Source: Actinomycetales bacterium (GTDB lineage Bacteria; Actinomycetota; Actinomycetes; Actinomycetales; Microbacteriaceae). From it: a DNA stretch of 59,107 bases. The notes beneath the pieces were generated by a model. The model was given only the letters and a program-made list of their open reading frames with translations, was not told where the DNA came from and searched no databases. The position numbers and the translations under genes are program-made. Positions 38,596 through 46,470 of the stretch are shown here, piece after piece; the first letter of the stretch is position 1; each line of letters starts with the position of its first letter. Where the stretch lies: NCBI GenBank assembly GCA_015654475.1, contig JAATGV010000021.1, positions 1-59,107 of the forward strand, given 5' to 3'.

Positions 38596-39033
38596 CTAGG
38601 TTGCGGGGTCTTCTCCCGTGATTTTCCGGGGATTTGTGGTGGTTGGGCGTCGTCGTCCGGCAGGTTTTCTGGTGCGTGCTCGATGGCTGCCCTGAGCCGA
38701 TCTGTGGATAACTTTCGGTCCGGGGCGCCCGGAACTGTGGAAAGGGGGACCAGAATTCGTGCCGGTGCCGTGCCCGTGGCGTGACGGGTCATATGCCGCG
38801 CGGGCGTGTGGGTTGTCGTGGCGGGCCTGACGACGTTCTCCCGCGTCGGAGAGGAAGGCGTTGGCCTGTTCGGCGGCGGCGAGATTCCGGTCATCAGGGT
38901 TGAGGTAGCCGCGAGTGATCTCGATCGAGGCGTGACCGAGGACCTTCTGGAGGATCTGCAGGGGAACCCCGGCGTCGGCCATCCAGGTGACCCCGGTGTG
39001 CCGGAGCCCGTAGCGAGCCGGTTGGCCAGGATC
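38596..39033 (-). pseudogene. tyrosine-family integrase, C-terminal fragment
   Basis: About 70 residues of catalytic domain: the HxxR box (RYGLRHTGVTWMADAG), the GH box (LQKVLGHASIEIT) and the Tyr nucleophile (RGYLNPDDR). A hydrophilic tail of about 75 residues follows. The first Arg, the Lys and the whole N-terminal core-binding domain are missing, so it cannot recombine. Its 3' end faces tRNA-Pro, the normal place for an island integrase. Upstream it is joined to an unrelated regulator fragment. Confidence 0.82.
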
Positions 39034-39335
39034 GAGGCATTTTGCCAAAACACCTGATCCACGACATAGTCCGTATCCAGATGCAGGGTCGTAGTGGTGA
39101 CCCAGCCCTCAGGCTCGCTTCCACACAACGTGTTCGGACCGAGCAGAACCACGTAGCCCACGTTCATGGGTTTCTCGACCAACTCGCTGAACACGATGGC
39201 CGATCCCGACCGAACGACGATCAGCTTCACACAGTCATACGCCACCGGAGCGCTGACAGTATGCATGGTGAGGGTGCGCGCCAGAACGGGCACAAAGTTC
39301 GGTTTGCCGGCAGGGAAAATTTGAGTTGCCGACAT
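39034..39335 (-). pseudogene. AraC-type transcriptional regulator, N-terminal fragment
   Basis: About 100 residues (LIVVRSGSAIVFSEL, VVLLGPNTLCGSEPEGWVTTTT, DQVFWQNASILANRL) resemble the cupin-like sensor half of a group of AraC regulators found on actinobacterial mobile elements. The reading then runs in another frame into integrase sequence near 39030. The DNA-binding half is absent. Confidence 0.65.
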
Positions 39336-39380
39336 GTGTGCGCACTCGAGTCGGATGTGCCCATGTTTCCTTGGACGCGC

Positions 39381-40043
39381 TCACAGGTCGCGACGGGCGT
39401 ATAGCAGTGTGGCCAGAACGCTCGACGCGGTGCCGAGGGCGGCGAGGATCGCAAGTGCGGTGAGGGCGAGCCAGCCAGGGCTGGTGCCTTGCAGCCAGCC
39501 GAGCAGGGTCATTCCGGCGTCGGGGAAGGCCCATCCTGCGAGGACCACGGCGACGATCGAGACGGCAGGGACAGCGAACCCGACCGTGCGGGCACGGGTG
39601 GCCCCGAGGGCGAAGTAGGCAGGCAGCTCGACGGCGAGCAGGGCGCCGACTATCGCGGCGCTGCCGGCGGCGAGTGCCGCCGCGATTGCCCAACTCAGCT
39701 CGACCCTGAGCACGAGGGCAGTCAGTGGGGCCAGGATCAGGCCGACCGCGGTGAGCGCGATCAGCAGCAGCAGGCTGGTCGCGTAGCGGCCGGAGACAAC
39801 CTGGCGGCGGGGAATGCCAAGCGCAGTGTAGAGGCTGTCGAGCTGGCCGCGCTCGTCGTTCCCGAATAGGTACTGCGGGGCGATGATGACCGCGAACACG
39901 GCGGCCGCGGGGATCATCGCGTAGGGGCTGCGGGTTGGCAGGACCGCGGCGACGAGGATGATGACGGCCGGGATGATGAGGTTCCGCGCATAGGGGCGTA
40001 GAGAGCGCAGGTCCAGTCCGATGAACCGGGCGATGGTCCTCAT
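39381..40043 (-). CDS. ABC-2 type transporter permease
   Basis: 220 aa with about six membrane helices and the cytoplasmic NDERGQLDSLYTALGIPRRQVVSGRY segment typical of ABC-2 family permeases. The ATPase gene ends one base before it, so the two form one exporter. The N-terminal FIGLDLRSLRPYARNL is amphipathic. Substrate unknown; peptide antibiotics or cell-envelope compounds are usual for YtrA-linked systems. Confidence 0.88.
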   Translation of the reverse strand: MRTIARFIGLDLRSLRPYARNLIIPAVIILVAAVLPTRSPYAMIPAAAVFAVIIAPQYLFGNDERGQLDSLYTALGIPRRQVVSGRYATSLLLLIALTAVGLILAPLTALVLRVELSWAIAAALAAGSAAIVGALLAVELPAYFALGATRARTVGFAVPAVSIVAVVLAGWAFPDAGMTLLGWLQGTSPGWLALTALAILAALGTASSVLATLLYARRDL

Positions 40044-40044
40044 G

Positions 40045-40887
40045 TCAGTCCTCCTCGTTGGTGCGTCGCTGGTGGTGGACGACGATCTGCTCGATCGTCG
40101 GAGCTTCGATCTGGACCTCCGAGCTGAACGCGGCGGAGTCGGCGATGCGGATGACCCCGTCGAAGCTGCCCCGGCCTCGGCGCAGCCCGCGGATCAGCGG
40201 CGTGTTGCCGGGTGTCAGGTCGTCCAGGGCTCCCTGGACGTAGGCGAAGTCCTGCACGAGGTCGTCCAGCGCGCCCTGGTAGATGATGCGGCCCGCGTCG
40301 ATGAACACGAGGTAGTCGGCGAAGTGCTCCAGGTCGCTGGTGATATGGGTGGAGAACATCAGCGAGGCGTCCTCGCGGGCCATGTGCTCGCGCAGCAGGT
40401 CGACCAGGTCGGCGCGGGCGGCGGGGTCGAGTCCGCTCGTCGGCTCGTCCAGGATCAGCAGGTCGGGATGGTTGCCCATCGCCAGCGCGATCATGAGTTT
40501 GTTGCCCTCGCCGCGGGAAAGCTCCTTCACCTTGGCGTTGGCGCGCAGCCCGAAGCGGCGGCACAGGCGATCGAACCATGCCTGATCCCAGCCTGGCCGG
40601 AAGCTCGCGTAGATCGCGGCGGCTTCGCGGATGCGCCAGTCAGGGAGCAGGAACGGCTGGTCGAACGCGATCCCGACTTCGCTTGTCGGCGGGATCGTGA
40701 TGCGGCCGGCGTCGGCGCGGGTCAGGCCGAACAGGGTGCGTAGCGTCGTGGTCTTGCCTGACCCGTTCGCGCCGACCATCCCGGTCACGAAGCCTCGCGG
40801 GATGTGCAGGTCCAGCGGCCCGAGGATGAAGTCGCGACGGTGCTTCACCAGCGCCGTCGCCTCGAGGACGTTCCCTGTCGTGTTCAT
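40045..40887 (-). CDS. ABC transporter ATP-binding protein
   Basis: 280 aa from the ATG at 40887 (ATGA overlap with the GntR gene; an ATG at 40896 is also possible). Walker A GANGSGKTTTL is near 39-49, Q loop AFDQPFLLPDW, signature LSRGEGNKLMIALAMG, Walker B LLILDEPTSGLDP, H loop FSTHI. The divergent signature (SRGE for SGGQ) is typical of the YtrB group. It energises the permease at 39381-40043. Confidence 0.93.
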   Translation of the reverse strand: MNTTGNVLEATALVKHRRDFILGPLDLHIPRGFVTGMVGANGSGKTTTLRTLFGLTRADAGRITIPPTSEVGIAFDQPFLLPDWRIREAAAIYASFRPGWDQAWFDRLCRRFGLRANAKVKELSRGEGNKLMIALAMGNHPDLLILDEPTSGLDPAARADLVDLLREHMAREDASLMFSTHITSDLEHFADYLVFIDAGRIIYQGALDDLVQDFAYVQGALDDLTPGNTPLIRGLRRGRGSFDGVIRIADSAAFSSEVQIEAPTIEQIVVHHQRRTNEED

Positions 40888-41258
40888 CGTTCCCATTCCT
40901 CCGCGATCATCTCGGTCAGCTCGTCCAGCGACACGAGCCCGGTATGACGGGTGCGGGCGACGACCTGCCGCAATCCCTCGCGCGCACGCTCCAGCGCCCC
41001 GCGCCGGGCCTCGTCCGGGTCGAGCTGAGCGACGAACGAACCCTTGCCCGGCACGTTCACGATCAGACCCTCGGCGGCCAGGTCGTTGTACGCACGCGTC
41101 GTCGTGATGAGACTGATGCGCAGCTCGCTGGCGAGCACCCGTAGCGACGGCAACGCGGTCCCGGCCGCCAGCTCGCCGGCCATGATCTGCTGCCGAACCT
41201 GCTCCACGATCTGCTCGTAGAGCGGGACGCCGGACACCGCCGAGACGATCACGCGCAT
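40884..41258 (-). CDS. GntR-family regulator, YtrA subfamily
   Basis: 124 aa. Winged helix PLYEQIVEQVRQQIMAGELAAG and LRVLASELRISLITTTRAYNDLAAEGLI, then a short 45-residue dimerisation tail, the hallmark of YtrA-type regulators. First gene of the operon it should control: GntR-ATPase-permease, all overlapping or nearly so. Confidence 0.93.
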   Translation of the reverse strand: MRVIVSAVSGVPLYEQIVEQVRQQIMAGELAAGTALPSLRVLASELRISLITTTRAYNDLAAEGLIVNVPGKGSFVAQLDPDEARRGALERAREGLRQVVARTRHTGLVSLDELTEMIAEEWER

Positions 41259-41281
41259 ACCTGACGCCTCCCAACATGCCT

Positions 41282-41306
41282 ACTGTATATGTTCAGTATA
41301 GACAGT
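41282..41306 (-). promoter_or_regulatory. YtrA-type operator and promoter region
   Basis: A 25-bp imperfect palindrome with outer arms actgt/acagt and inner tat/ata, 24 nt before the GntR start. It resembles the spaced inverted repeats bound by YtrA regulators. It probably overlaps the promoter (tatact on the minus strand). Confidence 0.7.
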
Positions 41307-41499
41307 AAGTGGGCGATCGGGCGATCTTTCGGGGGATTTATCTGTTTCTTTGGGTGCGATATCTCATCGCTCTGAGAGGGCCTCTGAGCGCCGCCAGCAC
41401 GCCCGCGGACCCCCTCGTCAGCCCGCCTCAGAGCCACCACGCGTCTTGCAAGCGAGGCGCGCCGCCTGACTCGTCAGACGTCGGAGATAAAGTGCGGCT

Positions 41500-41664
41500 A
41501 TGACGAAGCGGCGACCCAGACAGCAGCCTCAACCGACCGAAGGCAACGAATGGCTCAGGCGTCTGGACCGCATCTCGGAAGCGGTCGATGCTCGGCGTAG
41601 GCGTGCGGAGAATCCAATGTCCTCTGAGCCGGGAAGCTCGCAGCCGATTCAGTCGACGGATTAA
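41500..41664 (+). CDS. small basic hypothetical protein
   Basis: 54 aa, starting MTKRRPRQQPQPTEGNEWLRR (spaced here from the rest); residues 17-38 could be a helix. It ends tail to tail with the minus-strand gene at 41661-42283 (4-nt overlap), as expected for a pair of real genes. A weak ggag lies 14 nt upstream. No family recognised. The 240 nt between it and the GntR gene hold only the operator. Confidence 0.45.
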   Translation: MTKRRPRQQPQPTEGNEWLRRLDRISEAVDARRRRAENPMSSEPGSSQPIQSTD

Positions 41665-42283
41665 GTGTTGAGAACCCCGTGTGGTATTCGATGTGCATCA
41701 TCTTTGCCGATTCGCACGAGTGGGTCGACGGGCAACTCGATGCGCTTCTCGACATCGAGGTCAAGAACAACGTCTCGCGGAATGGTTCTGGAGATGCAGT
41801 TCCCGTGTACTCGCTCGCCACCTCCCCGCGACGCGGGATCCCAGAGCCGTCTTGGAACAGCTCCGGCACGCGTCCGAGGAACCATGTGTAGGAGTTGTCT
41901 GGGTTGAGCGTCGGGAAGTGCACCTCACCGTTGAAGGTCTCGTTTACCTCGGCGAAGTGCCCGCTCATCATTCCGGGCTTGAAGAACTTCTCTAGCGACG
42001 TGAATGGCGGACTCACGCGTAGCCGAACATCGCTTGCAGGACTCACTCCGATATTTCGCACGACGATGTAGAGCGTGCCCGTCGCCGATGCACCACGGTC
42101 CTTCTGAACGATGCGACTAGCTTCCAGGGCAACCTGAACCCTGGACCTGACGGCCTCAATGTTGACTTGGCGGGCCAACTCGTTCGAGGCGATCAATGCC
42201 TTGTTCGACTGATCGACCTGTCGAATCTGGTACCACGCGAATCCCAGTGCAACGAGAGCCGATGCCCCGAAAACGGCCTTCAT
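41661..42283 (-). pseudogene. membrane-anchored hypothetical protein, probably frameshifted near its end
   Basis: One N-terminal helix (MKAVFGASALVALGFAWYQI) and a coiled stretch precede an exported or cytosolic beta-rich domain (LYIVVRNIGVSPASDVRLRVSPPF, SYTWFLGRVPELF). The first frame runs on to 41555 with unlikely Ser/Cys-rich sequence. One frame over, after cgcgagacg (complement of about 41771-41779), the protein continues naturally as VVLDLDVEKRIELPVDPL and stops at 41661. An extra GA in that spot would explain it. Function unknown. If the DNA is correct the gene makes an altered tail. Confidence 0.55.
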
Positions 42284-42356
42284 AGTCCAACTTTATCGGC
42301 GATGTGATGCGGGCCTTGCGATGTCTTCGCAGGGTATGCCTCGAACACCTACGAGC

Positions 42357-43420
42357 ATGACGGTTTCGATGCGCGTGATGAGCACGAGCACGGGGGACGG
42401 TTACAAGTACCTGCTGCGCACCGTCGCCTCCGGTGACGGCGATCGGGACCTCTCGACACCCCTGCCCCGCTACTACGCTGAAGAAGGCATCCCGACCCCC
42501 CCCGGTGGCTCGGATCAGCTGTGCCCGCGCTCGGCAGTGGTGCGGTCGCGGCAGGTGATCAAGTTACCGAGACTCAACTCCAGCTCTTGGTTGGCATGGG
42601 CCGTGATCCCGTGACCGGTGACCCGCTCGGGTCTGCGTATCGGAACTAACTATCCGACAGCGACCGAGCGCATCCAGCAACACGCCGCCAAGCTCGATGG
42701 CGACCTCGGCGTGACCGAGGGGGCGGGCGCGGTCGCTGCAATCGCGGCCGAGGAGTTGGCGAAGGGGTCGCGGAAGGAGGTTGCAGGGTTCGACTTCACG
42801 TTCTCGATTCCGAAGTCCGCGTCGGTGTTGTGGTCGGTGTCGGATGCGGGCACGCAATCGCTGATTGAGGATGCGCACCACTCAGCGGTTGCGGAGATGG
42901 TTGCGTTTATGGAACGAGAGGTTACCGCAGCCCGTGTCGGCGCTGTCGGACGCAACGGGGCGGTTGCGCAGGTCGACGTGACTGGGCTGATCGCAACCGC
43001 GTTCGACCACTACGACAGCAGAGCAGGTGCCCCCCACCTGCACACGCACGTCGTGATCTCCAATAAGGTGCAGACCACTCACGACGGGAAATGGCGATCC
43101 CTCGACGGCCGACCCCTGCGCGCAGCAACGGTCGCACTGTCGGAACTGCACGAAGCAGTGTTCGCCGACCACCTCACCCGCACCTTCGGCGTGGAATGGG
43201 AAGCCCGAGAAATAGGGTGCGACCGAAACCCTGCATGGGCGATCGTCGCAGTGCCGGAGGAACTTGTCGTCGACTTCTCATCGCGCTCGCGGCAGATCGA
43301 GCAAGAGAAGAACCGGTTGATCGCCGAGTACGTCGAGCGTGACGGCGACCCTCGCCCACCACAGTGATCAAGCTACGCGCGCAGGCTCCGTGACCCTTAC
43401 GAGCGAGTGACCCACGGAGT
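42357..43420 (+). pseudogene. MobF (TrwC/TraA-type) relaxase, N-terminal domain, frameshifted
   Basis: It starts MTVSMRVMS with the catalytic tyrosine region (GDGYKYLLRTVASGDGDR) and RYYAEEG. The frame breaks at C8 (42497-42504), continues one frame over through QLQLLVGMGRDPVTGDPL to a stop at 42648-42650, and returns to the first frame after a tandem AACTAACT (42644-42651). The HUH metal site (PHLHTHVVISNK) and FTFSIPKSASVLW are intact. A further break near 43350 precedes PSPTTVIKLRAQA, after which homology fades. Relaxases nick plasmid DNA for conjugation; this one is dead. Confidence 0.88.
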
Positions 43421-43618
43421 CAGTCCACACCGCGGTCATCCAGAGTGTGGGCTCTGACCCCTGTGTTCGACTGAGCTTCGCACTCAAGACGACACTGACT
43501 CGGCGGTGCAGCTGCGCGGACGATGGGAGAATGGGCTACGCGCAACGGTGCAGAGCTGCGCCCCGTTCTCGGGCTGGACGCCTGACGGCAGAACGACAGA
43601 ACGACAGAAAGGAGCCGC

Positions 43619-44236
43619 ATGGTTACTTCTATCGATCTGGAATACCCGTTCAGGGGCAAGTGGCTTGTGCAGAACAGCCCAGCCAACCGGGTGCCCAGCC
43701 ACGGCACAGCATTGCTGGCCACGTCCTACGCAATCGACTTCGTTCCCGGCGATGGCGCCGGACGCACCGCGCCCATCACGTTCGGTTCCCTCGTGCGCCC
43801 CGAACCACCAGAGAGGTTCCCGGGCTTCGGGCGCACCCTGCTGGCACCTGTCGAGGGGATCGTCGTCGCCGCGCACGACACCGAACCGGACCATCCTGCA
43901 TATCGCGGACTACCGTCTATCGGCTACGCCCTCACCCAGCAACGCCGAGCCCAACCAGGGTGGATAGCGCTTGCCGGTAACCACGTGCTCGTCGAGACCG
44001 ATGGTGTCGTGGTCGCCCTCTGCCATCTCCAACAAGGAAGCCTGAAAGTCCAGACGGGACAGCTCGTGCAGGTAGGCACCACGCTCGCACTCTGCGGAAA
44101 CTCCGGCAACAGTACCGAGCCGCACGTTCATGTCCAAGCGATCAACACCCCTGACATCGAGCGCGCCAACGCCGTGCCTCTGTCGTTCAAGGGCTCCCTG
44201 CCCCGCAACGGAGAGATCATCGACATCCCCGAGTAG
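43619..44236 (+). CDS. M23-family metallopeptidase without signal peptide
   Basis: 205 aa after gaaaggagc. The LytM-type fold: zinc His and Asp in SHGTALLATSYAIDF (about 27-41), GNHVLVE, LCHLQQGS and the HxH ligand pair in EPHVHVQ near 180. Such enzymes cut peptide cross-links or glycyl bonds in cell walls. There is no signal peptide or membrane helix, so export is unexplained. It sits among conjugation-gene remnants and could descend from a transfer lysin. The 200 nt upstream show only decayed relaxase sequence and an acgacaga direct repeat. Confidence 0.82.
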   Translation: MVTSIDLEYPFRGKWLVQNSPANRVPSHGTALLATSYAIDFVPGDGAGRTAPITFGSLVRPEPPERFPGFGRTLLAPVEGIVVAAHDTEPDHPAYRGLPSIGYALTQQRRAQPGWIALAGNHVLVETDGVVVALCHLQQGSLKVQTGQLVQVGTTLALCGNSGNSTEPHVHVQAINTPDIERANAVPLSFKGSLPRNGEIIDIPE

Positions 44237-44338
44237 AGGCATCAACCTCCGCGGTGAACGCTGAGTTCTCGCCGTTCGCCACAAGGTCAAGAAATCGTGC
44301 GGCGGAATCGTCCGAGCCTGGGCGATGCGTCCTGAGTC

Positions 44339-44402
44339 GCCGGTAAACTGGAATTGCGCACACGATCATAGGTGAGTGTGTACGCAGTTCCAGTCTACCG
44401 GC
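44339..44402. repeat. long imperfect palindrome (64 nt), copy 1
   Basis: The arms gccggtaaactggaattgcg and its complement (at about 44339-44358 and 44383-44402) pair over 25 bp with two mismatches and one or two G-T pairs, then cacac/gtgtg continues inwards. Both arms contain a ta(a/g)act box. The left arm and centre recur at 48679-48734. It could be a divergent promoter, a transfer origin, or the ends of a small element. Confidence 0.75.
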
Positions 44403-44466
44403 ATCCTGGTCGCAAGCGGCTCGTTGCCCTCATGAGCGTGTTCGAAACAACTCATGCGGTTCACGT

Positions 44467-44928
44467 CTACATGGGTTCGATGTTCTCTGCGGTGAGGATC
44501 GTCAGGGACTGTGTGAAGCTCTGGATTGTGTCGCCGAGAGGATCGAAGTAGGCGCGGTCGGCGTGCTCGACTGCGGCGTTCGCACGGTTCACGAGGCTGA
44601 CTCCGGCGGGTGTTGGGGCGAGGGTCTTTGCTCTTCCGTCGGTCGGGTGCGCGAGGCGTTCGATCAGGCCTTTGCGTTCCAGGGTACGGAGCACTTGTGA
44701 GGTCATCATGGGATCGGTCGCGGCGCGAGTTGCGAGGTCGCGCTGTGTGACCGGGGTCTCATGATCCATCGAGGTGAGTACTGCCAGGAGGACGAACTGC
44801 ACATGGGTCAACTCGAATGGGGCGAGCGCGGCCCGGATGGTGCGTTGCCAGGAGTTCGTGACCCGCCACAGCATGAGCCCGGTACTGGTCTGCGGGTCGG
44901 GGTAGGCGGTGTCGAGTGCGCCGGTCAT
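44467..44928 (-). CDS. MarR-family transcriptional regulator
   Basis: 153 aa. A winged helix of MarR type: LTHVQFVLLAVLTSM, VTQRDLATRAATDPMMTSQVLRTLERKGLIERL, DGRAKTLAPTPAG. Last of three genes joined by ATGA overlaps (SRPBCC-EVE-MarR). It likely represses its own operon by binding the AT-rich palindrome at 45773-45784. Ligand unknown. Confidence 0.92.
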   Translation of the reverse strand: MTGALDTAYPDPQTSTGLMLWRVTNSWQRTIRAALAPFELTHVQFVLLAVLTSMDHETPVTQRDLATRAATDPMMTSQVLRTLERKGLIERLAHPTDGRAKTLAPTPAGVSLVNRANAAVEHADRAYFDPLGDTIQSFTQSLTILTAENIEPM

Positions 44929-45335
44929 GCTCGCATCGCTGCTTTGATGTTCTGTACGTCGTGGGCGTCGAGCGGTACGAGTCCGTAGCGAAGCCGGTAG
45001 CCCCAGTTCGGTTCCCCGGTCAGATGAAGGCGGGTGCGGAGTTCGGCGAGGGGCACGGGAGTCGTCGCGAGGTAGTCGATGCGTCGGCGGTAAGGGGTGA
45101 AGTCACCCTCGTCGGCCTGCCAGATTTCATCATCGGCGACGACGCCGATCGCGGTGAAGTACTGGTACGGGGTGCAGTCGCCACGCTGCTGCGTTGGAGA
45201 GTAGTAGATGAGGGTGTCTCCGGGTTTCATTCGCGCCAGGGGTGCGCGTTTGCCGTGGTTGATCTGTGCGATGCCGAGTTCGACACCGCGACGCACATGC
45301 GCGGCGGAGACGACCCCCAGCCATCCGCGACTCAT
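44925..45335 (-). CDS. EVE (PUA-like) domain protein
   Basis: 136 aa from the ATG at 45335, which overlaps the SRPBCC stop by 4 nt; an ATG further out lies in the previous gene. It begins RGWLGVVSAAHVRRGVELGIAQINHG and has MKPGDTLIYYSP and a C-terminal LRYGLVPLDAHDV. EVE domains bind modified bases in DNA or RNA and occur with restriction systems; here it is a single domain in a MarR operon. Its function is therefore unknown. Confidence 0.88.
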   Translation of the reverse strand: MSRGWLGVVSAAHVRRGVELGIAQINHGKRAPLARMKPGDTLIYYSPTQQRGDCTPYQYFTAIGVVADDEIWQADEGDFTPYRRRIDYLATTPVPLAELRTRLHLTGEPNWGYRLRYGLVPLDAHDVQNIKAAMRA

Positions 45336-45754
45336 GCCGCGTCCAAGTGTGCGAGCAGGCCGATGACGCTCGACCGTGCTGCGTTCCTCAGGCTCCGGCC
45401 GAGAATCCGTTTCCACAGGGGTGCGGGCATGCCCTCGATCCGCACGACAACCTCTATCAAAGCCTCATCATCCGGTGCCGGGGTGACAACGTGATCGAAG
45501 ACGAGCTTCGCCGCTAGCAATGGTGAGGTGTCCGTGAACACTCGACCGGGTTCGAACGCTGTCACCGTGAACGACGAGGCCGGGCCAGAAGCTGGACGCA
45601 TCCGCCCCCGAGCGCCGACCCTCGCCGGACCCGAGAATGTGACTTCCCGAACCCCTGCATCCCAATCCGGCCAGCTCTCAGGGTCAGCCCATAGAGAGAA
45701 CACCAGGTCGAAATCATGAGATGTCCGTGCCGAATATGAATCAAGAACTACCAT
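45332..45754 (-). CDS. SRPBCC (START/Bet v1-like) family protein
   Basis: 140 aa from the ATG at 45754 (MVVLDSYSARTSHDFDLVF); the frame is open far upstream through relaxase remnants but that is not coding. It carries the helix-grip features of polyketide cyclase/dehydrase-like proteins (LWADPESWPDWDAGVREV, ASSFTVTAFEPGRVF, SLRNAARSSVIGL). It binds a small hydrophobic ligand. First gene of the MarR operon. Confidence 0.85.
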   Translation of the reverse strand: MVVLDSYSARTSHDFDLVFSLWADPESWPDWDAGVREVTFSGPARVGARGRMRPASGPASSFTVTAFEPGRVFTDTSPLLAAKLVFDHVVTPAPDDEALIEVVVRIEGMPAPLWKRILGRSLRNAARSSVIGLLAHLDAA

Positions 45755-45772
45755 CCAACTAGTATGCGCACT

Positions 45773-45784
45773 TATTATATAATA
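45773..45784. promoter_or_regulatory. candidate MarR operator
   Basis: A perfect 12-bp palindrome tattatataata, 19 nt before the SRPBCC start, in the only strongly AT-rich spot nearby. It would overlap the promoter of the minus-strand operon. Confidence 0.65.
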
Positions 45785-45791
45785 TGCAAAC

Positions 45792-46470
45792 TCACAGGCC
45801 GCGTGTCGGCCCGCCCCGATCCGGATCGGGGCGACGGATGTTGCGTTCGAACGGTTCACGCTGCCGTTCCCGCTGTGCCGACTGTCGTCGTATCTGCTCC
45901 CGCTGTGCACGCTTGGCTTCGATGCGCCGCGCGGCCTCGTTGACGGGGAGGTCCCGGAGTGCGTCTGCCTCGGCATGGGCCACGGCTGCTCTCGCTTGGG
46001 CGTCGCGGGCGTTGCGCAGCGCGGTCTAGGCAGCAATCACGCTGAGGCTGGTCAGGTGCGCGACGTGTTCTGGCGTCGGCGCACCGGGCGGGAGGACGGA
46101 GAAACAATCCGAGACAGCAAGCTTGGTCGCCAGGCTGATGAACTCGCGCAACTCGGCGGGCGTCGCTTGCACGCCGTGCTCGGTGGTGATGCGGGCGATG
46201 TGCTCCTGGACCGTGTGCTGCGTCCACGCAGAGGATGCGGCGGCGTGCGGTCCAGGGCCGTGATGCAATCTCCTGCACGGCCAGGTCATCCACCGACACC
46301 ATCGGTTGCACCGGATGGTGTTCGAGGCCTGCGGAGTCATATCCGGCCTCGCGGAGTTCCTGCCGACACCATTGCTTGTTCTTCAGGTCGGCGGGCTTCT
46401 TCCCCGGCCGCTGATGCATCCACGCGATGCCCTGCAACCTCGCCGTCATCACGGGGCCGGGTTCCTCTTC
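45792..46470 (-). pseudogene. MobF relaxase-helicase, middle part joined to C-terminal tail by internal deletion
   Basis: Read on the minus strand from about 46470: MHQRPGKKPADLKNKQW, HHPVQPMVSVDDLAVQEIA, a frame break near 46255, then HTVQEHIARITTEHGV and LPPGAPTPEHVAHLTSL to a TAG at 46026. In the same frame it goes on as ALRNARDAQARAAV and LPVNEAARRIEAKRA to the end ...GGPTRGL at 45792. The ATPase motifs of the helicase are missing between the two. The tail is a diverged copy of the tail ending at 48036 on the other strand. Confidence 0.8.

Noticed and set aside
41417-41425. gtcagcccg as a possible second attachment site matching the tRNA-Pro 3' end
   Set aside because: Only nine bases match, which is expected by chance; the T arm and discriminator context are absent.
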